From Chlorogloeopsis sp. ULAP01 (GTDB lineage Bacteria; Cyanobacteriota; Cyanobacteriia; Cyanobacteriales; Nostocaceae): a stretch of DNA of 64,000 nucleotides. Location of the stretch: contig NZ_JAUDRH010000009.1 of NCBI RefSeq assembly GCF_030381805.1, positions 260,503 to 324,502 of the forward strand, in the 5' to 3' direction. The position numbers and the translations under genes are program-made. The notes under the pieces are model-generated. The model was not told where the DNA came from. It ran no database searches and saw only the letters and a program-made list of their open reading frames with translations. This document shows, piece after piece, positions 26,306-34,541 of this stretch (its first letter is position 1; each line of letters starts with the position of its first letter).

Positions 26306-27016
26306 ATGAGTCAAAATCTTGGTACAGCTAAAATTTCTATTATTATTCCGGCTCTAAATGAAGCGGAAAATATTAAAGCTACCCTAGCCAGCACCCAACC
26401 AAGTACAGGTGTGGAAGTGATTCTAGTTGATGGTGGTTCAAAAGATGACACAGTAGAAATTGCCAAGTCTTGGGGTGCGACAGTCATTACATCTAATCTT
26501 GGGCGTGCTTGTCAAATGAACACAGGAGCTTCAGTGGCAAGTGGAGAGATTTTGTTATTTCTCCATGCCGATACTCGTTTACCTTCTGATTTTGATGTCA
26601 TGCTTCGCAAAGCACTAGAAAAACCCGGAGTTGTAGCTGGAGCCTTTGCTTTACGGATTGATGCAGAATTGGCAAGTTTGCGGTTGGTGGAATGGGGCGT
26701 GAATGTGCGATCGCGTTTTTGGCAAATGCCCTACGGCGATCAAGCAATTTTTTTAACTAAGGAAATTTTTGACATAATGGATGGTTTTCCTGAATTAGCT
26801 ATTATGGAAGACTTTGAATTAATGCGACGTTTAAGGAAATTAGGCAAAATCACATTTATTGCAGTGCCAGTTATTACTTCAGCACGTCGTTGGTTACAAA
26901 AAGGGGTTTGGCAAACAACTCTGATGAATCAAATAGTGATTATTGCTTATTTTCTCGGAGTTTCTCCTGAGCGAATTCGTCATTGGTATCATCAGGAAAA
27001 ACTTAAGGAGTTTTAA
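26306..27016 (+). CDS. TIGR04283-type glycosyltransferase (arsenosugar biosynthesis-like), GT2
   Basis: A 237-residue single GT-A fold enzyme. Key motifs are IIIPALNEAENI near the start, VEVILVDGGSKDDT, LLFLHADTRLP (the DxD-like acidic motif) and MPYGDQAIFLTKEIF. The C-terminal ARRWLQKGVWQT and HWYHQ are typical of TIGR04283 proteins, named for a proposed role in arsenosugar synthesis. The ATG at 26306 is preferred over TTG at 26294, although AAGGAA at 26284 sits closer to the latter. It opens a same-strand group with TVP38 proteins and a flavoprotein. Confidence 0.85.
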   Translation: MSQNLGTAKISIIIPALNEAENIKATLASTQPSTGVEVILVDGGSKDDTVEIAKSWGATVITSNLGRACQMNTGASVASGEILLFLHADTRLPSDFDVMLRKALEKPGVVAGAFALRIDAELASLRLVEWGVNVRSRFWQMPYGDQAIFLTKEIFDIMDGFPELAIMEDFELMRRLRKLGKITFIAVPVITSARRWLQKGVWQTTLMNQIVIIAYFLGVSPERIRHWYHQEKLKEF

Positions 27017-27292
27017 GCCGCTTTTAATTTAAGCAGAGTAATCTTAAGTTCAGTCATTGGTCATTTGTCATTTGTTAGTAGGGGAGCCAGTGCGCCCTTA
27101 CGGTTTAGGCGCCTTGTAGCACCTGGCGTGCGGGTTTTATGGATAATCTTGCCGTTCAAACTGATCATTTATCTTCTAAACCCTCCCATACAGTGGTTAG
27201 TAGTTAGTGGTTGGTTGTTCTCCTGGTGTTCCCTGCCCCTGGTGCTTTCTTGTCTCCTAGCCCCTAGTCCCTAGTCTCTAGTCCCTAATCCC
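27017..27292. repeat. Repeat-rich gap (heptamers, GC-rich element, about 60-bp element copy A)
   Basis: From 27078 it holds the GTAGGGGAGCCAGTGCGCCC element shared with 42352-42440. At 27128-27190 lies a copy of the roughly 60-bp element with GTTTAGAAGATAAAT arms. After 27195 come TTAGTAGTTAGTGG- and CCCTAGTCCCTAGTC-type tandem units running up to the next ATG. No gene is seen. Confidence 0.75.
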
Positions 27293-28030
27293 ATGCACCA
27301 AAAACATAAACGTCTTCTCACACCCAAGCTTAAACTTGTACTCTTATTCTTTGTGGTTGCCGCCCTGGTGATTTGTGCTAAACAATTTAATCTTCAGGGA
27401 ATTTTGCAGACATCTATCTTGTGGGTTCAAAGTCTAGATACCTTAGCACCGATCGCCTTTATCGTTATCTATAACCTAGCTACATTACTTTTTATACCTG
27501 GCTCCCTACTAACGTTGAAAGGAGGTTGCCTGTTTGGTTTAGTTTGGGGATCTGTATACGTTTTAATTGCTGCAACTTTGGGAGCCACGTTTGCGTTTTT
27601 AGTTGGGCGTTATCTATCACGAGATTGGGTGTGCCAACAGCTTGAGAAACATCCGAAATTTAAAGCTATTGATCGGGCGGTTGCTACAGAAGGATTCAAA
27701 ATTGTACTTTTGACGCGTCTGTCTCCTCTGTTTCCGTTTAACTTGTTAAATTATGCATTCGGAATTACGCAGGTTTCGCTCAAAGACTATATCTTGGGTT
27801 CCATTGGCATGGTTCCGGGTACTGTAATGTACGTTTATATTGGTTCTGTTGCTGGTAACTTAGCAATGATTAATACACCTCATCAGCCAACTACACCACA
27901 AACTCAAATAGGGCAATGGATAATGCAAGCGATCGGATTAATTGCCACTATTGCCCTAAGTGTATACATAACCAAAATAGCTCAAAAAGCTTTAAAAGAA
28001 AGTATGACAGTTGTAGAAGAAACAGACTAG
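27293..28030 (+). CDS. TVP38/TMEM64 (DedA-like) membrane protein 1
   Basis: A 245-residue membrane protein. The SNARE-associated/VTT domain covers about 65-190: FIPGSLLTLKGGCLFG, GATFAFLVGRYLSRDW, VLLTRLSPLFPFNLLNYAFG and GMVPGTVMYVYIGS. Hydrophobic segments occur at about 14-32, 52-75, 80-105, 150-170 and 205-228. DedA/VTT proteins move or scramble lipids. The neighbour downstream is a paralog with the same motifs. Confidence 0.9.
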   Translation: MHQKHKRLLTPKLKLVLLFFVVAALVICAKQFNLQGILQTSILWVQSLDTLAPIAFIVIYNLATLLFIPGSLLTLKGGCLFGLVWGSVYVLIAATLGATFAFLVGRYLSRDWVCQQLEKHPKFKAIDRAVATEGFKIVLLTRLSPLFPFNLLNYAFGITQVSLKDYILGSIGMVPGTVMYVYIGSVAGNLAMINTPHQPTTPQTQIGQWIMQAIGLIATIALSVYITKIAQKALKESMTVVEETD

Positions 28031-28150
28031 TATCTGTCTGCCTCTCTCTTTTTTATTCTTCTGCGTTCTCTGCGCCTGGTGTGGTTATTTTATATAGTTA
28101 TCAATTATTAAAAGCAAATTATTAATTAAAATTTTCCATAACTACAAGTC

Positions 28151-28921
28151 ATGAAAAATCAACTCATCAAATATCAATTTCCTTCCCAAGAATTGCCGAA
28201 TATTTTAAAATTGAGTTTCTTGCCATTACTTGCATTTGCTATTGCTTTGTTGTTGAATACAGATCCTGCTTTAGCACAGCAATCTGCCAATACACAAGGA
28301 TTTAATCCTCAAGAATGGTTGCGAAACGCCTTAGAATGGATTGAAAGTTTGGGTGCAGTGGGAGCGATCGCTTTCATCGCTCTTTATATCATCGCTACTG
28401 TTGCTTTCTTACCAGGCTCAATTCTTACCTTGGGTGCTGGCGTGGTGTTTGGCGTGGTTTGGGGTTCTGTTTATGTTTTCATTGGTGCAACTTTAGGTGC
28501 TACCGCCGCTTTTCTTGTCGGGCGCTATTTGGCTAGAGGATGGGTTGCCAAGAAAATCGCAGATAACAAAAAATTTGCCGCTATTGATCGCGCTGTCGGC
28601 AGAGAAGGATTCAAAATTGTTCTGTTGACACGACTATCGCCCGTATTTCCTTTCAATTTATTAAACTACGCCTTTGGTATCACAGGTGTTTCGCTTAAAG
28701 ACTACTTTATTGGTTCTATAGGCATGATACCCGGAACGATCATGTATGTTTATATTGGTTCCCTCGCTGGGAATCTTGCCATGATTGGCACAGAGGCTCA
28801 ACCAACCAACCCCACCGTTCAATGGGCAATTCGGATTATTGGTTTTATTGCAACAGTTGCCGTAACGATTTATGTTACTCGTGTTGCTCGCAAAGCTTTA
28901 GAACAAGAGGTTAATGGTTAA
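28151..28921 (+). CDS. TVP38/TMEM64 (DedA-like) membrane protein 2
   Basis: A 256-residue paralog of the preceding protein. The VTT domain has FLPGSILTLGAGVVFG, GATAAFLVGRYLARGW and VLLTRLSPVFPFNLLNYAFG. Its N-terminus differs: residues about 18-42 form a signal-peptide-like stretch ending DPALAQQ, so it may be processed. Tandem duplication is evident. The downstream gene encodes a flavin disulfide reductase, a combination I recall from other cyanobacteria. Confidence 0.9.
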   Translation: MKNQLIKYQFPSQELPNILKLSFLPLLAFAIALLLNTDPALAQQSANTQGFNPQEWLRNALEWIESLGAVGAIAFIALYIIATVAFLPGSILTLGAGVVFGVVWGSVYVFIGATLGATAAFLVGRYLARGWVAKKIADNKKFAAIDRAVGREGFKIVLLTRLSPVFPFNLLNYAFGITGVSLKDYFIGSIGMIPGTIMYVYIGSLAGNLAMIGTEAQPTNPTVQWAIRIIGFIATVAVTIYVTRVARKALEQEVNG

Positions 28922-28942
28922 TGGAGACTACTAACTAGTGTA

Positions 28943-29086
28943 GGGGCGGGTTTAGAAGATAAATTGTCAGTAGTAACCGAAAGATTATCTTCTAAACCCG
29001 CACGGCAGTCGCACTCGACGCGCTTAACCCGCAAGGGCGCGCTGCCTCCCCTACTAAAATGTACAGACGTAATTTCGCGTCTCTAC
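28943..29086. repeat. About 60-bp hairpin element copy B plus GC-rich repeat mosaic
   Basis: Positions 28946-28962 and 28985-29001 are 17-base perfect inverted arms (GCGGGTTTAGAAGATAA and its complement). They are followed by GCACTCGACGCGCTTAACCC, shared with 32.66 and 63.8 kb, and by a GTACAGACG...CGCGTCTCTAC repeat. An in-frame extension of the next gene through this DNA is repeat sequence and not coding. Confidence 0.85.
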
Positions 29087-29110
29087 CTACTAACAACCAG
29101 GGAGCTACTA

Positions 29111-30658
29111 ATGTCCAATTCTGAATTTCAGAGAGTGATTGTTCGCCCAGTAGATGAGTATAACCAGAAACTGGTTTCTTACGTACATCCACCAAACTGG
29201 GTTAATCCTAAACCTGCTGATTGTTATGACTTAGTGGTAATTGGTGCTGGTACCGCAGGATTAGTAGTGGCGGCAGGTGCTGCGGGTTTGGGTTTGGGTT
29301 TGAAAGTAGCACTAATAGAAAAGCACCTCATGGGTGGAGATTGCTTGAATGTTGGTTGTGTGCCATCAAAGTGCGTAATTCGCTCTTCGCGGGTAGTGGG
29401 TGAAATTTGGAACGCCAAAAACTTAGGAGTTAATGTTCCCCAATTCGTTGACGTGGATTTTCCTGCTGTGATGGAGCGGATGCGGCGACTTCGATCTGGT
29501 ATTAGCCATCACGACTCGGCGGAACGTTTTCAAAAGCTGGGTGTAGATGTTTTTTTGGGGAGCGCTAAGTTTGCGGGCAGTAATATTGTAGAAGTTGGCG
29601 ATAAGACTCTTAGCTTTAAAAAAGCTGTGATTGCTACTGGTGCTAGGGCAGCGCGTCTTTCTATTCCAGGAATTGAAGAAGCTGGTTATCTTACGAATGA
29701 AACAGTATTTTCTCTTATCCAACGCCCACAACGTCTTGCAGTGATTGGCGGGGGAGCGATAGGTTGCGAGTTGGCGCAAGCTTTCCGGCGTTTGGGTTGT
29801 GAGGTAATACTTTTTCATCGCGGTTCTCATATTCTCAATAAAGAGGATGCTGACGCTGCTGAAATTCTCCAAAATGTCTTTCTCAAAGAAAAAATTCGCT
29901 TGGTACTCAATTGTCAAATGCAGCGAGTAGAAAAGACTAGCGATGGCAAGACGCTTTACTTTAGCTGCAATGGCAAAGAAGATTCACTCACAGTAGATGA
30001 AATTTTAGCGGGTGCGGGGCGCGTGCCAAATGTAGAAGGTTTGAATTTAGAAGCTGTTGGGGTGGAATATGATCGACGCAAGGGTGTAAAGGTGAATGAT
30101 TACTTGCAAACCACAAACCCTAAGATTTTTGCTGCTGGCGACATCTGTATGGATTGGAAATTTACCCATGCTGCTGATGCGGCAGCGCGAATTGTCATTA
30201 AAAATACACTGTTTTCTCCTTTTGGTTTGGGACGGTATAAACTTAGTACTTTAGTAATGCCTTGGGTAACGTATACCGATCCAGAAATTGCCCATGTAGG
30301 GATGTACGAACATCAAGCCCAGCAAAAAGGTATTGAAGTTAATATGATCAAGATTAATTTTAGTGCTGTTGATCGCGCGATCGCTGATGGTGAAGAGGAA
30401 GGTTTTGTCAAAATCCTCCATAAAAAAGGATCGGATGAAATTTTGGGTGCGACGATTGTTGCTCGTCATGCGGGTGAGATGATTTCGGAAGTTACCACGG
30501 CAATTGTTAACAAGATAGGTTTAAACAAACTTAGCAGTGTTATTCATCCTTATCCTACTCAAGCAGAAGGTATTAAAAAAGCCGCAGATGCTTATCGTCG
30601 AACGTTGTTGACACCAAAAACCAAACGCTTTTTAGGACTGCTAACAAAGTTATCTTGA
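29111..30658 (+). CDS. Flavin-dependent disulfide oxidoreductase (mercuric reductase-like)
   Basis: A 515-residue class I disulfide reductase. The FAD motif is VIGAGTAGLVVAAGAAGLG, the redox cysteines are in GGDCLNVGCVPSK, the NAD(P)H motif is VIGGGAIGCELAQAFRRLG, and the second FAD motif is IFAAGDI. The C-terminal HPYPTQAEGIK has the catalytic His. An extra N-terminal segment of about 40 residues (RVIVRPVDEYNQKL) precedes the FAD fold, as in enzymes annotated as mercuric reductase. The start is the ATG at 29111 with AGGGAG seven bases upstream; the longer frame from 28964 is repeat DNA. Confidence 0.9.
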   Translation: MSNSEFQRVIVRPVDEYNQKLVSYVHPPNWVNPKPADCYDLVVIGAGTAGLVVAAGAAGLGLGLKVALIEKHLMGGDCLNVGCVPSKCVIRSSRVVGEIWNAKNLGVNVPQFVDVDFPAVMERMRRLRSGISHHDSAERFQKLGVDVFLGSAKFAGSNIVEVGDKTLSFKKAVIATGARAARLSIPGIEEAGYLTNETVFSLIQRPQRLAVIGGGAIGCELAQAFRRLGCEVILFHRGSHILNKEDADAAEILQNVFLKEKIRLVLNCQMQRVEKTSDGKTLYFSCNGKEDSLTVDEILAGAGRVPNVEGLNLEAVGVEYDRRKGVKVNDYLQTTNPKIFAAGDICMDWKFTHAADAAARIVIKNTLFSPFGLGRYKLSTLVMPWVTYTDPEIAHVGMYEHQAQQKGIEVNMIKINFSAVDRAIADGEEEGFVKILHKKGSDEILGATIVARHAGEMISEVTTAIVNKIGLNKLSSVIHPYPTQAEGIKKAADAYRRTLLTPKTKRFLGLLTKLS

Positions 30659-30693
30659 AAATAGGGATTAAAGATTGTTTCTTAAAATTGTAG

Positions 30694-30724
30694 GGTGCGT
30701 TATACGAAGTTAACGCACCGTTTT
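30694..30724 (+). terminator. Probable terminator built from a dispersed GGTGCGTTA repeat
   Basis: GGTGCGTTA and TAACGCACC form a nine-base perfect stem with an eight-base loop, followed by GTTTTAAT, 35 bases past the stop of the flavoprotein gene. The same arms recur at 55663-55693, so this is also a repeat family member. Confidence 0.65.
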
Positions 30725-31043
30725 AATCTGTTTGCTTACTAATATCATTTCACCTTAATTACAAAACAATTAAATTTTGTACCAGACACTTACACCGCAG
30801 GCGCAGGGGTTCCCGTCAGGGTAATTTTATGTCTCTACTGTCTGTACTCTGTCCTGACGTAGCAAAGACTTTGGAAGGTGCGTTACGCTTCGCTAACACA
30901 CCCTACTGGACTAACACGAATAACATGATGCTATAAATTCTTTATGGTGCAAGCAGGATGTTCACACCACAAAATTTATACACTAAATTAGTCTTGCCAC
31001 GCCACTATACATATTTCAAAAATCAAATATGAGTCATATAAAC
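30725..31043. other. Intergenic, repeat-containing, no gene seen
   Basis: Contains a second GGTGCGTTACGC...AACACACCC degenerate hairpin near 30878-30905 and CAGGCGCAGGGGTTCCCGTC repeat pieces. It lies between convergent genes. No open frame is credible. Confidence 0.5.
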
Positions 31044-31622
31044 CTAATGGGGATGATAGCTAATACGACTAATTAGCCAAGCTGAGGATATAATTCCCAC
31101 AAATTGAGCGACGATTGTATTAATATTTGCCTGCACTACAAACATATCGAGTGGCTCAATCAATTGACTAGCGTTATAAATAGCCATCCCTTGTACTTGA
31201 GTCAGTGATTTTGCTACCAGAGTCCCAACAATTACCTCAACACCGAATAAAGTCAATATCATACCAGCAGCATTTAGAGCCAATCCCCGCCAAAGAAGAC
31301 TAATCACATCTGCTTTTTTGGGGTGTAATGCCGGATTTGGGTTCTGTAAATCTTTGCCAATACGAATGTAGTTCCAATCCCAATAAAGGCTTAATCCAAG
31401 TACCAAAAGTCCACCTACTCCACAAAATAAACCCAACCCAGACATGGCATCTTGAGCCTTGAGGTTGAAATTGGGATCGGCGATCGCAAACAGTACAATT
31501 AATCCTGAAACTACCAGCAGTCCTAGTTGTACACCAAAGTTAATCCAACCTGCTAGGCGAAAATTCGTGGCGATTTCCTGAACGGTTGGTAAGGAAGAGT
31601 GTAAGTCTAACTTGTTTAACAT
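31044..31622 (-). CDS. DUF3611 family membrane protein
   Basis: A 192-residue protein with four hydrophobic segments (about 25-48, 62-84, 108-128 and 163-183) and the DUF3611 pattern: an N-terminal FRLAGWINFGVQLGLLVVSG, YWDWNYIRIGKDL, then VISLLWRGLALNAAGM. The family is found in cyanobacteria and plastids with no assigned role. I start at the ATG at 31622, which has GAGGA seven bases upstream, rather than the GTG at 31640. Confidence 0.85.
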   Translation of the reverse strand: MLNKLDLHSSLPTVQEIATNFRLAGWINFGVQLGLLVVSGLIVLFAIADPNFNLKAQDAMSGLGLFCGVGGLLVLGLSLYWDWNYIRIGKDLQNPNPALHPKKADVISLLWRGLALNAAGMILTLFGVEVIVGTLVAKSLTQVQGMAIYNASQLIEPLDMFVVQANINTIVAQFVGIISSAWLISRISYHPH

Positions 31623-31985
31623 ACATTTATCCTCATCCACTATAGATAATTGTCACCATTACAGCCTGTAATATCTTCTGTGTAGGCTATCTTTTTGTAG
31701 ATGAATTTATACGTAGCGATCGCTGATTTGAAAAAACTTTGTCAAAATCCTCCATAAACAGGGATTAAGAATTACTAAAAAATAAATTACCCAATAAATG
31801 TAGAGTGGGTAACCTACCATAATTCGAGGGTTAATCGTGCGTTACGGACTATCGTCACTAATGCACCCTACAAATTGGACATTTTTTTAACTGGAAGTCC
31901 TTTAAAGCAAATTCTTGGTGCAACCATTGTAAATTGCAGGATTTGTCTTAGAGTGCTAGGAAAAATTAAATAATCACTAACGAGT
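31623..31985. other. Intergenic, no gene seen
   Basis: AT-rich DNA with a degenerate GTGCGTTACGGAC...TAATGCACCCTA repeat near 31838-31871. Fragments such as AAAATCCTCCATAAA resemble pieces of the upstream flavoprotein gene (GTCAAAATCCTCCATAAAA near 30408) and TTCTTGGTGCAACCATTGT resembles its later TTTTGGGTGCGACGATTGTT. A decayed partial duplication is possible. Confidence 0.4.
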
Positions 31986-31989
31986 GTTT

Positions 31990-32221
31990 AAGCTTGATGA
32001 GAGAGCATCAGAATCTCGTTGACGAGTATTTGAGCTTGATGAGGGAGTATCAGAATCTTGTTGACGAGTATTTGAGCTTGATGAGGGAGTATCAGAATCT
32101 CGTTGACGAGTATTTGAGCTTGATGAGAGAGCATCAGAATCTCGTTGACGAGTATTTGAGCTTGATGAGAGAGTATCAGAATCTCGTTGACGAGTATTTG
32201 AAACTCGCTCACGAGTATTAG
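31990..32221. repeat. 42-bp tandem repeat, about 5.4 copies, open on both strands
   Basis: The unit (AGCTTGATGAGAGAGCATCA followed by GAATCTCGTTGACGAGTATTTG) repeats without spacers from about 31991. It is made of two related 21-base halves, and degenerate 21-base units continue to about 32285. The plus frame would encode LMREYQNLVDEYLS repeats (two heptads per unit), the minus frame ILVNEILILSHQAQ repeats. Neither frame has a good ribosome binding site, and both long frames start with rare codons. Coding status is undecided. Confidence 0.85.
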
Positions 32222-32640
32222 AAGTGCATTAATCAGTATTTTAGCTTGATTGTTGAGTATCAAAGCCTGGTTGACAAGTCAATAGACTTCTTCAATCTGA
32301 ATATATAACTTAAAGTTTATAGAAATATTTAGGCTGAGATGAGACAGAGGGATTGACGCTTTTTGTTAAACCTGAAAATATTCAAATTGAATCTACTGAA
32401 TCTGCAAAAGATAAAAATTTGATACTAAATGGTAGTACTAGCCTCAAGAAAAAGAATATGCCTATCCTCTCACAATCCTGCTTTCCTCTAGACTAGGGGC
32501 AGTAACCTTATTAAACTTCAATACCTGATCAGCAATAATACAGAATTACTTCTGTTCTATAGTTTTTGAGCAAATTATCAAGTAACTACCATGAACTGCA
32601 TACACCGGAACATATAAAAAACTTTCTTTTCTTCTGCCTT
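32222..32640. other. Intergenic, degenerate repeat tail then unique AT-rich DNA
   Basis: The first 65 bases carry diverged copies of the 21-base unit (TTGATTGTTGAGTATC, TGGTTGACAAGTC). The rest is AT-rich with no recognisable gene. Confidence 0.45.
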
Positions 32641-32644
32641 CTGC

Positions 32645-33000
32645 CCCTCCGCAGTCGCACTCGACGCGCTTAACCCGACGCCAGGTGACGCCAGTCGCTA
32701 CAACGCGCTTAACCCGCGCAACGCGCTGGCTCCTTTATGCCGGGGAACCCGTCACCCTCCGGGTACCCAAAGGGAACGCCAAGGGCGTACAGCAGTCCCC
32801 CAACCCTTACGGGAAGCCTTACCCTTCGGGAACGTCTTCGACGAACAGGTTCAGGGGTTCGCAATCGTGACGGGAACCGCCAAGACTGCGACCCCCTCAC
32901 CGCTTTGCGTCTACGCCGGGAACCGCCAAGACGGGGGCTGCTTCACCGCACTGGCTCCGCAAGGGCGCGCTGCTCTCTGCCCTCTGCCTTTCTTCGATCA
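32645..33000. repeat. GC-rich repeat mosaic with a 90-bp block repeated at the window end
   Basis: Positions 32664-32753 are identical over 90 bases to 63911-64000, where the window ends. The block contains ACGCGCTTAACCC, GACGCCAGGTGACGCCAG and TTTATGCCGGGGAACCCGTC. Further small palindromes (CCCTCCGGGTACC, CCCTTACGGG, ACCCTTCGGG) follow. GC content is far above the flanks. Short open frames through it on both strands are not genes. Confidence 0.85.
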
Positions 33001-33016
33001 CCCTCGTTAGTCTGTT

Positions 33017-34420
33017 ATGCAAACACCAAACAATACAACCTCTACTCTCCAAGATTTCTCACGCAGGGAATTGCGAGATTTAGTGCGAGCGCAATTGCAA
33101 AGTTTACTGGAAGCCGGAGATTTGCGGGGAGCAAAAGCTATTTTGGTGCCTGTACAGCCTGTGGATATTGCCGAAGCGATTGAAGGTTTGCCAGAAGCGA
33201 TGCACGCGATCGCTTTTCGCTTGCTTTCTAAAGATGAGGCGATCGAGGTTTATGAATATCTTGACTACAGCATTCAAGAACGACTGATTGAAGAACTTAG
33301 AAGTCAGGAAGTTCGCGATATTGTCGATCAAATGTCACCGGATGATCGCGCTAGATTATTTGATGAATTACCAGCCAAAGTAGTTAATCGTCTTCTAGAA
33401 CAACTAAGCCCAGCCGAAAGAACAGCCACAGCTCAACTTTTAGGTTACGAAGCTGGCACAGCCGGCAGAATTATGACGCCGGAGTTAATTTCTTTAAAAG
33501 AAAATTTTACAGTAGCTGAAACCCTAGAGCGAATTCGTCGCGTAGCTAATGCCAGTGAAATGATTTACTATCTCTACGCTACAGATGCAGCTAGACGTTT
33601 GACTGGTATTGTATCTTTGCGTGAATTGGTAACATCTCAACCGGAACAAACCATTGGCGATATCATGACTCGTGATGTAGTGTTTGTTCACACGGATACA
33701 GACCAAGAAACAGTAGCTAGATTAATTCAAAGATACGATTTTCTTGCTGTACCTGTAGTAGACAGAGAACAGCGTTTAGTGGGAATTGTTACCGTTGATG
33801 ATGTAATTGACATTATTCAAGAGGAAACCACTGAGGATATTTACGCTGTTGGTGGTGGTGTTCAATCTGGTGGTGATAGCTATTTTGAGTCAGATTTGTT
33901 TACAGTTGCTCGCAAGCGGGTTGTCTGGTTGCTTGTCTTACTTGTCACCAATACTGTGACGGGAACAATTATTAAGTCACAAGAAGATATTTTAGAAAAA
34001 GTGGTAGTGTTGGCAGCTTTTATCCCTTTGCTAGTCGGTACAGGTGGTAATGTAGGCGCTCAATCTTCCACAGTCGTGATTCGTGGTATGAATACTGAAG
34101 AAATTCGCGCTCTAGGTGGCCCATTACACGTGATTGGCAGAGAAGCTGTGGCTGGTGCTTTGTTAGGAGTAATGTTAGGCTTAATCGCAACTGTATGGGC
34201 TTTCTTTCTACAAAAGAATTTAGAAGTAGCTTTAGCAGTTGGCAGCAGTCTCGTAGCGATTTCTGTGTTAGCTTCTGTTTCTGGTTCTGCTTTACCATTT
34301 TTATTCCGCTTACTGCGCTTAGATCCAGCATTAATGTCAGCACCTTTTATTACTACAGCAGTGGATGTTGTCGGTGTTTTAATTTACTTCAATTTAGCGC
34401 GAGTAATACTAAGAATATAA
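33017..34420 (+). CDS. mgtE: Magnesium transporter MgtE
   Basis: A 467-residue MgtE channel. The N-domain helical repeats (about 20-140, e.g. LFDELPAKVVNRLLEQLSP) are followed by two CBS domains (about 145-270: GRIMTPELISLKENFTV and IGDIMTRDVVFVHTDTD). Five C-terminal hydrophobic segments from about 300 contain the pore-region GTGGNVGAQSSTVVIRGM and the conserved VSGSALPF. It takes up Mg2+ across the plasma membrane, gated by Mg2+ at the cytosolic domains. It stands alone. Confidence 0.95.
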   Translation: MQTPNNTTSTLQDFSRRELRDLVRAQLQSLLEAGDLRGAKAILVPVQPVDIAEAIEGLPEAMHAIAFRLLSKDEAIEVYEYLDYSIQERLIEELRSQEVRDIVDQMSPDDRARLFDELPAKVVNRLLEQLSPAERTATAQLLGYEAGTAGRIMTPELISLKENFTVAETLERIRRVANASEMIYYLYATDAARRLTGIVSLRELVTSQPEQTIGDIMTRDVVFVHTDTDQETVARLIQRYDFLAVPVVDREQRLVGIVTVDDVIDIIQEETTEDIYAVGGGVQSGGDSYFESDLFTVARKRVVWLLVLLVTNTVTGTIIKSQEDILEKVVVLAAFIPLLVGTGGNVGAQSSTVVIRGMNTEEIRALGGPLHVIGREAVAGALLGVMLGLIATVWAFFLQKNLEVALAVGSSLVAISVLASVSGSALPFLFRLLRLDPALMSAPFITTAVDVVGVLIYFNLARVILRI

Positions 34421-34541
34421 GTTCGCAATCATAGAATTTTACTTCGTTATTTTTGTCAAGTCATCTCTAATTTAATTTTCGGCTACAGGTAAAAATCACA
34501 CTATAAGTTTTAAAATTTGAGTTAAAAAAGAATGTGGTTCA

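Noticed and set aside
28964..29110. 49-residue N-terminal extension of the flavin reductase
   Set aside because: The DNA is the hairpin element and GC-rich repeat mosaic; AGGGAG and ATG at 29111 give the normal start.
31990..32221. CRISPR-like array
   Set aside because: The repeats abut directly with no unique spacers and are divisible into 21-base halves, so this is a tandem repeat.
32685..33016. Open frames on both strands upstream of mgtE
   Set aside because: They run through GC-rich palindromic repeats shared with other gaps and have no protein-like features.
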